DNA from: Apodemus sylvaticus
Taxonomy: Eukaryota > Chordata > Mammalia > Rodentia > Muridae
Length of the DNA: 64,000 nt
NCBI RefSeq assembly: GCF_947179515.1
Contig: NC_067472.1
Coordinates: 104,801,506 to 104,865,505 of the forward strand
Reading direction: 5' to 3'
The notes under the pieces are model-generated. The model was given only the letters and a program-made list of their open reading frames with translations. It made no database searches and had not been told where the DNA came from. The position numbers were made by a program, and so were the translations under genes. Shown here one piece after another: positions 22,281-32,287 of this stretch. How positions within the stretch are numbered: the stretch's first letter is position 1; every line of letters starts with the position of its first letter.

Positions 22281-23270
22281 AAATTTTTGCCACTTGGGAG
22301 TTTTATAATATCTGAACAAACTGAAATGTTCCAAAATCCAAAAACTATTAAGCAGACAAGTTCTTAAGTACTCAAGCTGCATTGGAGGGAAAGGCGGAGG
22401 AAAGAACCAGAAACCTAAATTGGTATTTTAGCAAGAAATACTGTATTCTACTACAAGAGAGTAGACAACTTTGAGATCTATCTTTCACTGTACCAAAAGT
22501 CACCGCCACTAATGCAAAGCTATCTCTGTCTTAGCTTAGGTAGACACACTGAAAAGTAAGGTTATCGTGACAGCTCTAAGTCAGGATTAAAAGAAAATCA
22601 AAAGAAATTAAAGTTTCCACACTACTTATCTCCAAATAAATTCACAGATATGCAACACCTGAAGATAAATAACAATAGATAAATCTACTAATGTATTGAC
22701 CACAGTACAATACATCTAACATGACATACTAAAAACCCATATATAATCTTATACTTTTAAAGGTTTAAAGTGAAAAGGCCCATGCTTTTAAATAGGTTCT
22801 CAAAATTCTGAATTTATAAAAGTTTGGACTGTATATGTATTGTTTGCCTAAAAACTGATGCTTTGTAAATTGGATTTATGGTTTTTCTTTGTAACTATTG
22901 CTTAGTTACTCATACAACTTTCTGCCAACAAGTCAAAATTAAGGATGCGATAATAGGAATATGGATCTTAACTCTTGATCATGCACCTCTTTTTTATGCT
23001 TCACAGTAAAAAAGCATACACAAGTGTGCCTCAAAGATGCAAAAGCAGACAAGCAGGAAAACCTGCTCCGCTGGCATTTAAATATCTTCAAAGGCTTTGA
23101 ATGGATATTCATAAAAAGCCTTTGTTATTGTCACTAAATTTAAATATATATGCTAATTTTGCATCAATGAAGTCCCAAAAGACAGTTTTTTTTTTTAATA
23201 AATAGAGCTGTGATAGATTTTCAAGTCTAACATTGCTTGAATGAAGATAGATGTGTTAGACCTAGGTTTT
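22280..23270. other. Intronic stretch, AT-rich, no clear feature
   Basis: I find no SINE, LINE or exon signature across about 1 kb. Confidence 0.5.
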
Positions 23271-23279
23271 GTTTTAATA

Positions 23280-23500
23280 TTTATTTTATTTTGTGTGTTT
23301 GAATGCTTTGCCAAAATGTTAAGACTGTGTGCCACATTTTTGCTGTGCCTGGAGAGGCCTTAAAAGGACATCAGATACCCTAGAACAGGAGTGACAAATG
23401 GTTAGGAGCCCCCATGTGAGTGCAGGGAATAGAACCTGGGTCTTCTTATGACACTAGCCTGTGCTTTTAACCACTAAACCATCTCTCCTAGTTAGATCTA
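23280..23500 (-). mobile_element. B2/B3-type SINE, degraded
   Basis: It ends in TTTTAACCACTAAACCATCT (reversed head), with body GCCCCCATGTGAGTGCAGGG. Confidence 0.6.
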
Positions 23501-23554
23501 GTTTAAAGGACCCTGTATAGCATAATTCTACCCAAGACAAATTTTTGTTTGGTT

Positions 23555-23725
23555 TTATCTTGTTTTTTGAGACAGAGTCTTACTATGTAGCCTTAGCTAG
23601 ACAGCCTGGAGCTCCCTAGTAGACCATAGACCAGGCTGGCATCAAACTCATAGTGATCTACCTGCCTCAGACTCCTGAGTGCTGGGTTTAAAGGCATGTG
23701 CCACCATTTCCAGCTCAAAAGACAG
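23555..23725 (-). mobile_element. B1 SINE with internal insertion
   Basis: TTTTTTGAGACAGAGTCTTA ... TGCTGGGTTTAAAGGCATGT; about 20 bp of extra sequence near the CTGGAGCTCCCTAGTAGACC segment. Confidence 0.75.
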
Positions 23726-23929
23726 ACCTTGACTTCTATCATTTCTAAACCCATAAACAGCTACTTGTTTATGCTAAATAAACTTAGAAGCCAATCTACC
23801 AATCTACTTTCACCTGTATGTGCCTAGTCAGAGGAAAACTTGCAGGAGTCAGTTTTTTCCACAACTCGGGTCCTAGGGATCAACCTCAGCCAACTGACAA
23901 CCCTACAGTGAAGTGGGATTTTCTTTTTT

Positions 23930-24155
23930 TTTTTTCTCCAGATTTATTTATTTTAAGTGTATGAGTGTTTTTACCTGCTTGTGTGTATGTTTATCACATG
24001 TATGCAGCCCCCATGGAGATCAGAGGAGTTCACTGGATTCCCTGGGCCTGTGACCCAGATTGTTGTAAGCCATTGTGTGGTTGCTGAAAACCAAAGCCAG
24101 GTACTCTGGAGAGTGACAAGTACTCTTAGTAGTTGAATCAACTCTCTAGCCCTTG
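23930..24155 (-). mobile_element. B3-type SINE
   Basis: TTTATTTATTTTAAGTGTAT ... GGTTGCTGAAAACCAAAGCC ... AATCAACTCTCTAGCCC. Confidence 0.65.
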
Positions 24156-24339
24156 ATTTATTTTTCTAAGATAAACAACTTATCTCATTTATCTGAGTAT
24201 TTTATAGGGTTTACTGAGTTTATGAGCAACATAAAAACAATCACATCTTAGCTCTTCTTGTGGAAATGAAACATTTCTATAAAATGCATATTATTTGGTT
24301 TTATTCTTATTAAAGAATCATTTGAATTATATATATACA

Positions 24340-24555
24340 TACATACAAGTATTCTGCTTGAATATATGGACATTATATGCATGCAGTGCCCACAATGGCC
24401 AGAGATTTTCAGATCCACTGGAACTACAGCCACCAAAGGTTATTATCCACCGTGCTGGCACTGAGAACACAGGAACAAAAGAACAGAGGAACACAGGTCC
24501 TCTGCAAGAACAGCAAGTGCTCTTAGCTACTAAGCCATATCTCCAGCTCCTGGTT
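24340..24555 (-). mobile_element. B2-superfamily SINE, degraded
   Basis: ATGCATGCAGTGCCCACAAT ... CTTAGCTACTAAGCCATATC, reversed head at the right end. Confidence 0.55.
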
Positions 24556-24754
24556 TTGCTTTTTTTTAAACTTTTTAACAATGTAACCCAGTCAGCATGC
24601 AAGTGAATTTGTCTGCTTGGGATTTAAAGCTTTTGGGTTTTTTGTTTTGAACTACTAGGATGACTTCAAACTTCTGCAATCCTGCCTCAATTTCCCATTA
24701 TATTACAGATTATGTGCTACCATGCCCAGCTCTTAAAAATGTTTATTTTGTTTC

Positions 24755-25088
24755 AAGTTTTTTTGCTTTGGTTTTATTGGAAATAGCACATCACTATGTA
24801 GTCCTAGCTGACCTGGGACTACTCTGTAGACAAGCTGGCCTCAAATTCAGAGAGATCCTCCATCTCAGCCTCCCAAGTACGAGGATTAGAGGCAGGATAC
24901 ATTACACCATGCCTGTCTTAAAATGTACAAAATTTATAAAATGTATTGTTTGTTTTTGAAACAGGGTATCTCTACATAGCCCTGGCTATCCTTTAACTAT
25001 GTTGTAGGCTGGCCTCATGGAGATCTCCTGGAGAAAGGCTAGCCTCCTTCCTGCCTCTAAGTGCTTGGGTTAAAGGAATGCATCACCA
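24755..25088 (-). mobile_element. Two B1-like SINEs
   Basis: 24755-24930 (GCACATCACTATGTAGTCCT ... GGATTAGAGGCAGGATACAT) and 24955-25088 (GAAACAGGGTATCTCTACAT ... TTGGGTTAAAGGAATGCATC), both reversed. Confidence 0.65.
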
Positions 25089-25272
25089 GGCTGGAGAGAT
25101 GGCTCAGTGGTTAAAAGTACTGACTGCTCTTCCAAAGGTCCTGAGTTCAAATCACAGCAACCACATGGTGGCTCACAACCATCCATAATGAGATCTGACG
25201 CCCTCTTCTGGTGTCTGAAGACAGCTACAATATACTTGCATATAATTAATAAATAAATCTTTTTTAAAAAAG
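25088..25272 (+). mobile_element. B2 SINE
   Basis: GGCTGGAGAGATGGCTCAGT ... AACCACATGGTGGCTCACAA ... TAATAAATAAATCTTTTTT. It interrupts the end of the preceding B1. Confidence 0.93.
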
Positions 25273-25674
25273 GGGAACTTAAAATGTATTTTTAAGAATA
25301 CTCGTGGACAGAGCTATCACACTAGATAGGGTATAATGTTTCCACAGAGGGTATATAGAGTTTTTCCTATTACATGAAACTATGGAAAATGTTTGTTTGT
25401 TCTGTGTTAGTAGAAGGACGTTCATAATAAATGATGTGACAATATGTGATGACACATGACATAATCACCTATTTTCACAAAATGTGTCAAACCAAAGGCA
25501 TCTTTGAACCAGGACAGACACTAGACAGGGAGGCCTAAAACATGTTTTAGCGGGTAATAGTATATGCTACTTACAATTATATGTGAGTGAAAAAGACTGC
25601 ACTGATTTCTTTAAAATATTCTGTTAATATCCAGTATACTACTCTGCAACATATTTTTACTTATTTGGTTGGTC

Positions 25675-25835
25675 TGGGTTTTTTTTTTTTTTTTTTGAGA
25701 CAGGGTCTCATTAAGTAGTATGATCTGGTCTGACACTGGCTATGAACCTAGGGTGGCCTCAAACTCATGGCAATTCTCCTGCATCAGCCTCCTAAGTGCT
25801 GGGACTATAGGCATAATCTACCATGCCCAGATACA
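25675..25835 (-). mobile_element. B1 SINE
   Basis: A T17 tail, then GAGACAGGGTCTCATTAAGT ... CTAAGTGCTGGGACTATAGG. Confidence 0.75.
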
Positions 25836-25864
25836 TCTTAAATATAATAGAGATATAACTTATG

Positions 25865-26300
25865 TCCAATAGCACAGTGGAGCTGTACAAGATGAGGATC
25901 AGAGTTCAGATCTTCAGCATACATGTAAAAGCAGGATGTGCTAGTGTCTGCCTAGAAAATGACAGACAAGAGGATCCCTGGGAATTGTTGGCCAGCCTGT
26001 CTAGCAAAATCAATGGGTTCCAGGTTCAATGAGAGACCCTGTGTCAAGCAAGATGGAAAGGGGCTAAGGAGATGATTTCATGGATAAAGTACTTGCCAGG
26101 CCGAAGAACTATGCCTGGTTCCTCAGCACCCACATAAAAAAGCCAAGCAGACACAGCAGTTTGCCTGTAATTCCAGACAGAGGATCCCTGTGACAAGCTG
26201 ATTAGTTAGCTACCCCAACTGGTGATCTTGAGGTTCAGCAAGAGAACCTACCTTTCAGTAAATAAATAGGAATGACACCTGACAACAACCTCTGGATTTC
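25865..26300 (+). mobile_element. tRNA-derived SINEs, long composite form
   Basis: Two similar blocks (25865-26050 and 26055-26300), each with an AGTACTTGCCAG or ATAGCACAGTGGAG head region and a GCAAGAGAACCTACC/GAGAGACCCTGTGTC end. They lead into the CA tract that follows. Confidence 0.45.
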
Positions 26301-26301
26301 A

Positions 26302-26332
<31 letters not shown>

Positions 26333-26550
26333 TAGACACACACACAGATGCACACACACAGAGACACACACATACAGACACACAAACACACAGAGACACA
26401 AAAACACACAGACACACACATACATACACCCACATAAATACACACACACACACATCCCACATCACACAAAATAAGTAAGATGGAAAAATACCCAACATCA
26501 ACCTCTCACCTGCACAGGCACACACACATGCATGTGCACACATATATGCA
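26300..26550 (+). repeat. Degenerate (CA)n tract with CAGA/CATA variants
   Basis: Long CA-rich run with interspersed GACACA, TACACA and GATGCA units to 26455, then looser CA/TG sequence to 26550. Open frames on both strands here (His-Thr and Cys-Val repeats) are artefacts. Confidence 0.9.
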
Positions 26551-26553
26551 CAT

Positions 26554-26922
26554 TGTGGTAGTTTGAATAAGAATGGCCCCCTATAGGTTCATGTATATGA
26601 ATGTTTGTCATAAGGGAATGAATTTGGGAGAGATTAGTAGGTCTGGCCTTGTTAGAGTAATTCTGTCACTGGGGGTGGACTCTGAGGTTTCAAAAGACCA
26701 AACCAAGTTCAGTGTCCCTCTCTTCCTGCTGCCTGTGGATCCAGATGTAGAACAGAGAGAGTCACTTCTCCAGAACCAAGTGTGCCTGCATCCCATCATA
26801 TTAATATCCCCACCATGATAACAATGGACTAAACCCCTGAAACTATGCAAGCTCTAGTTAAATGCCTTCCTTAGTAAGAGTTCCCATGGCTATGGTGTCT
26901 CTTCACAGCAACAGAACACTGG
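26554..26922 (+). mobile_element. Murid interspersed repeat, family X copy 1
   Basis: TGTGGTAGTTTGAATAAGAA ... CACTGGGGGTGGACTCTGAG ... CTATGGTGTCTCTTCACAGC. It matches 45538-45855 and 59405-59705 in the same block order. I recognise it as an abundant mouse repeat but cannot name the family with certainty. Confidence 0.7.
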
Positions 26923-26939
26923 CATACATATATGTATAC

Positions 26940-27085
26940 ATATACCTATAAGCAGGACACAGTTTTATGTGTCTGTAATCCCAGTACTCATAAGCAGAAG
27001 GGAGAGAATGTCTATATAACATGTCTATATAACATGTATAACAGGTCTATATAACATGTTCCAGGCTAGCTGGAACTATATTATC
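26940..27085 (+). mobile_element. Old B1-like SINE with AACATGTCTATAT repeats
   Basis: B1-like start (GCAGGACACAGTTTTATGTG) and end (CCAGGCTAGCTGGAACTATA), split by short repeats of TCTATATAACATG (27010-27058). Confidence 0.5.
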
Positions 27086-27284
27086 TCAAAATGAATGAAT
27101 AAATAACATAAATTGTATGCATACAAAAAAGGACAGTCTCTGACTTAAAAAGCATTCACATGCATGAAGTAGCCAAAAACATGCAACATCAAAATTCTTT
27201 GTGATCTCAGAGAATAATTAACTTGCAGCAGTAATAGTAACCAGAACTGGCAGGTAAAAAAAAAAAAAAAAAAAAAAAGCAGGG

Positions 27285-27425
27285 GAGATGGCTGTGGTGG
27301 TTGTTATACCCATAACCTCAGTCCTCAGGAAGTAGACACAGGTGGATTAGTCACAAATTCAAGGCCAAACTGGTCTACAGAGTAAGTTCAAGGCCAGCCC
27401 AGGTTCAATAGCAAAAACCTGAATG
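27285..27425 (+). mobile_element. Old B1-like SINE after A23 run
   Basis: A poly(A) run (27256-27278) precedes GGCTGTGGTGGTTGTTATAC ... GGTCTACAGAGTAAGTTCAA. Confidence 0.55.
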
Positions 27426-27789
27426 AAGATGCCAAAAAGGAAGAAGAGGAGGAGGAAAACCTCAACTGTAGAATAAGAGATAATCAGATTCTCAATTGGC
27501 CAAAAGAGAAAGGATGCACTAAATGGTAATATTTAAGCTAGGAAAAGAAGTCTGTAGCTATTATACTACTATCTAGAAGGCCATAGAAAGAGGAACTGAT
27601 AAAAGCATGGAAGACAGACTACTAAAGAGAAATTGAAGAAAGGAAATCATGAAGAAATTATCACTGCTGTGATAATTAGGGTGTTGCTATAATAATCCAA
27701 AGCAGAATGGATGAATCAGGAAGAATTCAAACAGTAGCAACAGCAGGAGCAACAACCAATATCACTTAGCTTAATGTATGTCGCATCTG

Positions 27790-27965
27790 TATGTACTGCC
27801 ATCTGATCTGCGTAACATTTATAAATGAAAGCCACTACTGTCCCAATTTATAAATGAGAAAATGATGTTTAGAAAGATTAAGTCAGTTTTCAAAAGTCTG
27901 CATGGCTAATAGGTAAAAGAGTTTGGACAGAAATCCAAGACTGAATGACTCCAATGTCCAGACTC
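27790..27965 (+). mobile_element. MIR SINE
   Basis: CCCAATTTATAAATGAGAAA ... AGTCTGCATGGCTAATAGG ... AATCCAAGACTGAATGACTC follows the MIR core order. Confidence 0.7.
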
Positions 27966-28420
27966 TTGACCACACACTCTTCCACTACAGTTCAAACAAT
28001 AGGAGAAAAGACTATTATCAAGAAGTCCTTAGAACACACCATCAATGGGACTCCATGACCTTATGCCCCAGGCAAGATCTCTTCTTACCCACAAACTTTT
28101 CCTTCCTGAAATCCTTCTGAAAAGTATTACTTCCTTCATCTAGAGATGTCTTCTAAAATATCTAGGTAGGCTTAACAGATATCCAAAGCGAAATTTTTAA
28201 CCATATCAAGGTTTAGTATCTTGCAGAGGAATTTTTTTTTAATCCAAAACCTTGCTTGCAGCAGCTGTGAATGGATTCCAGTAAGACAGCACATGATTAG
28301 TGTATACAAGGCCATGGGGTTCAATGCCCCAATTAAAGTGCCACTTAAAACAAATATCTCTACCCTCACCACAAGGCCATAGGAAGAAAGCAAAGCAGAA
28401 AGACATAGAAAGAGAAATAA

Positions 28421-28630
28421 GAAGCTGGAAAGATGGCTCAGTGGTTAAGAATACTTCTTGATCTTCTAGAAGACCCAAGCTCAGTCCTCAGCATATGTAT
28501 CAGGAGTCTTACAACTGCCTGCAACTCTAGCTCAAGAAAACTCAACAGCCTCTTCTGGTCTGCACACGTACCTACACCCACATGGCATACATATACACAA
28601 AGATGTACATACATACATGTAAAATCTAAA
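28421..28630 (+). mobile_element. B3 SINE
   Basis: AGCTGGAAAGATGGCTCAGT ... GCAACTCTAGCTCAAGAAAA ... TACATACATGTAAAATCTAA. Confidence 0.85.
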
Positions 28631-29076
28631 AAAGTACTGTAAAAGAGAAACAAATTCAGAATTGAAATAGACCACTTTCTAGTCAGAAAAGCAATCTTTA
28701 TATAGTCAGAGTTAACGTAAACATAGTTTTATGCCTTAGAAATCCTACAAAGACAGTTGCATAGAAGAAATGCTCAATACAAAAGGGGCTAAAATAAGCA
28801 TTGGGGGAGAGGGGAATTCTTTAAAATATTTAGTTATCCAAAATATACATAATTTTATCCTAACACTATATAATGTTTTTATAAAACATGATGCTGGAAC
28901 ACTCTGGGAAAAATCGCCAATTGAGGGCTTGCAGATTTAATTCCAATTTGTAACTATTATATAAGTAAGAATTGGATGGACTTGCTCTATTTGAATATGC
29001 AAATCATCTTTAATCCTTTACAAAAATATTTATTGAACTGTGAGTTTGTACTAGAGGATTGTTAAGTAAGTGGCAG

Positions 29077-29275
29077 GCCAAGTATGGCGGCGCACACCTT
29101 CAGTCCCAGCACTTGGAGGCAGAGGGAGGAGGAGTTCCAGACCAGCCAGAACTACAAGAGAGAGACCCTGTCCCAGGAAGGCAGGGAGGCAGGCAGGTAG
29201 GCAGGCAGGCAGGCAGGGAGGCAAGCAGGGAGGCAAGAAGGCAGAAAGGCAGGAAAGCAGGGAGGAAGGGGCACT
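29077..29275 (+). mobile_element. B1 SINE with (GGCA)n-rich tail
   Basis: Short B1 (29077-29178, CAAGTATGGCGGCGCACACC ... GAGACCCTGTCCCAGGAAGG) followed by GGCA/GGGA repeats to about 29270. Confidence 0.8.
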
Positions 29276-29299
29276 TCCTTTAAGAAAATAATCCCAACT

Positions 29300-29440
29300 G
29301 TGGCACCTCACATTTTATGAGTCCCAGTGAGCTTGTGAGGCAGAGGCAAGTAGATCTGAGTTGAAGGCCAGCCTGGTCTACAAATTATGTTCCAAGACAA
29401 TCAAGGCTACACAGAGAAACCTTGTCTCAAAAATCCAAAC
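29300..29440 (+). mobile_element. B1 SINE
   Basis: CTGTGGCACCTCACATTTTA ... AAGGCCAGCCTGGTCTACAA ... ACCTTGTCTCAAAAATCC. Confidence 0.75.
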
Positions 29441-29487
29441 TATAGAAAGAAAGTAATTCCTACTTCCTACTCATTTTTTACAGTATC

Positions 29488-29625
29488 TTTTTTTTTTTTT
29501 TTTGGAAACAGGGTTTTCTTGTGTAACCCAGGCTGTCCCAGAACTTAAGTTCCTCCTATCTCAGCCTCCAGAGTACTGGGATTACTGGGATTCCACATAC
29601 ATGCTACCATGTCCATCTTACAATT
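29488..29625 (-). mobile_element. B1-like SINE
   Basis: T17 tail, GGAAACAGGGTTTTCTTGTG ... AGTACTGGGATTACTGGGAT, reversed. Confidence 0.65.
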
Positions 29626-30111
29626 CTCAGTTATAACATTCATTTTCACAATGTTAGTACAATACCTTATCTACTAAAGTCAGAGTTTCCCTTATGAATA
29701 TAGGTAGCTTCAATAAAATATGACAGATCATTCTCACTACAAATAGTGCTAGCATAGCTTCATCTGGGGTTGAGCCAGTCAGTGACCACTAACCACAAGT
29801 GTCAGCATAAAAATGTCAGAATTGTTAAAGCCAATAAATAACTTAGAACTCAGTGAAAAGATGCAAGAATTTCCAGCTGAGTGATTAGAAACTAACAGAC
29901 TCTTAATGCCCTCATTTTTCTACAGTCTGTGTACATTGTACATTGAATTTAAACTATGTTAGTTCCAGTTCTAACTTCCAGCTGAGTCAAAATCCTACAG
30001 CCTGAAAGCAGGAAATCCAATAGGAAATTCCATCATCAGACCTAGGGCTTGGCAATTCAAGGTTCTGGGCAGCAGATACAGAAGTTCTCCAACTCCTTAC
30101 TGTAATCTTAC

Positions 30112-30209
30112 CTCATGTCTTCAAGTAAATCACATTCTGCCTGATGTTTGGCTTGAAGTTTTGTCATCTGCTCACCTTGAATGTTTCTCAGCTCTTGTGT
30201 AACTTTCAC
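30112..30209 (-). CDS. Fchsd2: Fchsd2 exon 2 (start of F-BAR domain)
   Basis: This 98-nt minus-strand exon is bounded by acceptor TTTTAG (ending at 30210) and donor GTAAGA (30111-30106). Read in phase with exon 1 it gives 32 codons plus two bases. It starts VKVTQELRNIQGEQ and ends AKHQAECDLLEDM, with the last codon (Arg) completed by exon 3. This is residues 8-40 of FCHSD2, the N-terminal helix leading into the F-BAR membrane-bending module. The polypyrimidine tract before the acceptor is poor (AT-rich, TACTATGTTTTAG). The residue after NIQ is Gly (GGT), where the human protein as I remember it has Val. That base also makes an internal donor-like CAAG/GTGAGC at 30176/30175. F-BAR, SH3 and proline-rich regions are encoded by exons outside the window. 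Confidence 0.93.
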
Positions 30210-31916
30210 CTAAAACATAGTATATATTTATGAAGGCTTTTACTATAATTTGAAGAAGAAAAAAATTACTTAAAGAAGACATTATTTGTTAGAATGTATA
30301 CTTTTAGTTTTCCTATTCCTGGAGATCAAAAAACCCATATTTGCCATCCAATTTTATTATTTAACCAAGTTTAATGAAAAAAAAAATTAGCCAGAGAATG
30401 TAAAACAGGGGCTAAATAAAAATCCAAAATATAAAAAAAAAATTTGCAGTTTAAAGGAGTGCAAACTGTGATTCTGCTTTCTCTTGCTTCCTAAAGATAC
30501 AGGCATTAACCACCAGGAGCAGGGAGCACAGATGAAAGAGTATTTATTCAGTACCTAATACCTAGCAACTCAATTTTACACAATCATGAAATAATATGCA
30601 TGAATAAACTACATAAAATATTCCACAATGGCTGCAAGAAAGCACACAGTCTCAGAATGATGCCCTCCACTCTGACAGCGCATCAAATCACAATCTCTTT
30701 CTCACAAAGAGAACAGAAAAGTGAACGTCCAGCATATGCAGGGCTTTTAAACTAACCCAGCAAGCCAGGCCGGGGCGACAGCCCACTTCAAACAGAGAGA
30801 ACCGCCAAAGCCAGCTGGCTGGAGCCATCCTGGCCAGGCAGGACCCTAGGACTGCGAATGGTGTGTGATCTTGGTAGAATCCTGACCACCAGAGCAAAGC
30901 TACATGGAGAGGTGGAGTACACGTGCAGGAGGAAAGGGGAGGTTCAGTGACTGGAAAAAAATCAGATTAAGAAGGGAAAAGAAAAGGAAACGTAGATGAG
31001 TTACTCATAAAGCAAATGTTTGCCCACATGGGAAGGATGTAACTGTCTCTACCCACTGCTCAGAGTAGATACCTAGTATCCATCTGAAAGATTTAAAAAG
31101 ACAAGGACACAGCCTTGGCAGAGCTGAAAGGTGTAGAAGCGAGCAGCAGGGAAGGTGCTGGCGAGCCCCAGAGGACCGTCACTGCTGCCCAGGCCATCCA
31201 AACCCTAACTGTAGTGCTCAAGCCATGCATCGCCAGGTTTTGGCTTTCAGTACTGGAAGCTCTGCCGTTTCCCTGGCCCCCTGGCCCGAGGCAGGGCAAA
31301 AGGGATGGGGGTGGGGGACCTAAGCAGGACCCGTCAATCCTTAATTTGCTTTCCCTTGGGATGGGAGGGCGGAGACCCTTCCAACTTCTTTTCCGCAGCC
31401 CCGTAGGGGGTAAAAATAGGCCAAATCTTGGGGCTAGACTTGAAACAAATCCCCCCCGCGAATTTGCCAATGGGTGGAGTGTCCACAAGCGACCGGAGGG
31501 CTCGAACCTGGCGCAGACTAAACAATCCGTCACGCACACAGCGGCTCTGCAAATCTGCAGGGGCTCCCCCCGCCTCTCCTCCGTGTGCAGCTCTGAGAAT
31601 GCACTTTGCCCTGGGCAGCACAGCCATGCAGACAGACACACACATGCATGCCCGAAAAAAACTCCAGCGAATGTCTACGGGAGAGGGAGGTGTCCTCCCT
31701 AGTACAGGGAAGCACTGGCTGCCCCTCCGTCAGAAAGACACCCCATACACGCGACCCCCTGCCTGGAGCGGGCGGCAACTCTGACAAGCCAAGAAGCCTG
31801 AGTGGTCACGGCCCCTTGCGGGAAGGGGGAGGGGGCGCAGCGGTCGCCCCAGCCGCGTTCTTTGTACGCACCACCACCCCCAAATCTCCAAAGCCCCCCT
31901 CCAGCTGCGCCCTTAC
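30210..31916 (-). other. Fchsd2: Fchsd2 intron 1 (1,707 bp)
   Basis: The intron is defined by the exon 1 donor GTAAGG and the exon 2 acceptor AG. The promoter-proximal half (about 31100-31916) is moderately GC-rich and contains a CCAAT motif at 31467-31471. The exon 2-proximal half is AT-rich with A-runs. I recognise no SINE or LINE in it, which is unusual in this window and suggests constraint or youth of the surrounding repeats. Overlapping frames on both strands at 31093-31787 look like GC-rich noise. Confidence 0.8.
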
Positions 31917-31937
31917 CTTCCTCGGCGGCGGCTGCAT
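31917..31937 (-). CDS. Fchsd2: Fchsd2 exon 1, coding part (first 7 codons)
   Basis: On the minus strand this segment reads ATG CAG CCG CCG CCG AGG AAG (MQPPPRK) and is followed at once by the donor GTAAGG (31916-31911). MQPPPRK followed by VKVTQEL, from exon 2, is the N-terminus I know for FCHSD2, a cytoplasmic F-BAR/double-SH3 protein of about 700 residues. FCHSD2 is reported to act at clathrin-coated pits and other actin-rich membranes, where it promotes N-WASP/Arp2/3 actin assembly. These residues precede the F-BAR helices. The start has A at -3 (ATCATGC), a moderate Kozak context. A second ATG 16 nt upstream (31953) is out of frame. The exon continues upstream as 5' UTR, but the transcription start cannot be fixed from sequence. 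The exon lies in a CpG island, which fits a broadly expressed gene. The short coding exon ends exactly at a codon boundary (phase 0). Confidence 0.93.
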
Positions 31938-31953
31938 GATGCTGAAGGGACAT
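31917..31953 (-). promoter_or_regulatory. Fchsd2: Overlapping upstream ORF start in Fchsd2 leader
   Basis: An ATG at 31953 lies 16 nt before the main ATG and in another frame. Its frame (M-S-L-Q-H-H-A-A-A-A-E-E) runs through the exon 1 donor, continues in exon 2 and stops at TGA ending at 30172, giving 24 codons. It overlaps the true start, so a ribosome that uses it cannot readily re-initiate at the Fchsd2 ATG. Its context is weak (T at -3, T at +4), so leaky scanning is expected. Confidence 0.6.
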
Positions 31954-32040
31954 CAATCCTCCGCCCACCCCCGACAGCGGCGTTTAAAGGACTGTGAGGG
32001 TGAGGAGGCTTGGAGAAAGGGGGCGGCCCAGCAAGCCAGG

Positions 32041-32052
32041 GCGCGCGCGCGC

Positions 32053-32083
<31 letters not shown>
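32041..32083. repeat. (GC)n(GT)n(GC)n alternating purine-pyrimidine tract
   Basis: There are 43 nt of strict G-C/G-T alternation: (GC)6, then (GT)9, then (GC)4 and GTGTG. Such sequence favours left-handed Z-DNA under negative supercoiling. It lies 104 nt upstream of the Fchsd2 ATG, so in the 5' leader or core promoter. Confidence 0.9.
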
Positions 32084-32253
32084 AAAGGAGAGGCTGAGGA
32101 GGAGAAGGAAGAGGAATCGGCCCGGAGGCTGCGAGGCAGGAGAGCGGCAGGAGCACCCGGGTCGCAGCGAGTGTGGAGAGGAGGAGGAGCACCGGGAAGG
32201 CCTGGGGCCCGGGCGGCCCGGGGGGTGTGTGAGGGAAGGAGGCGGAGACGCCC

Positions 32254-32287
32254 GGGGGCGGGGGCCGCGAGCGGGGGCGCTGGGGGG
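32254..32287 (+). promoter_or_regulatory. G-quadruplex motif
   Basis: Four G-runs of 5, 5, 5 and 6 (32254-58, 32260-64, 32273-77, 32282-87) are separated by loops of 1, 8 and 4 nt, which fits the canonical G4 pattern except for the 8-nt middle loop. The G-rich strand is the template strand for Fchsd2. Confidence 0.6.

Larger units (their letters stand above)
1..30111 (-). other. Fchsd2: Fchsd2 intron 2 (partial), repeat-rich
   Basis: The sequence beyond the exon 2 donor was read for the expected continuation (T-F-S-Q-K-K-A-A-I-E-R-E) on the minus strand and none was found. The stretch is therefore inferred to be intronic. It is dominated by rodent SINEs and LINE fragments listed separately. 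Long unique-looking intervals with no recognisable element are 3600-4930, 12560-14100, 22280-23270 and 28640-29060. A missed small alternative exon cannot be excluded. Confidence 0.65.

Noticed and set aside
26235..26543. Cys/Val-rich and His/Thr-rich frames
   Set aside because: Translations of a CA/GT microsatellite.
31115..32097. Plus-strand frames of 118-195 codons over the CpG island and intron 1
   Set aside because: Composition-driven open frames with no family resemblance. They overlap frames open on the opposite strand and show no splice context.
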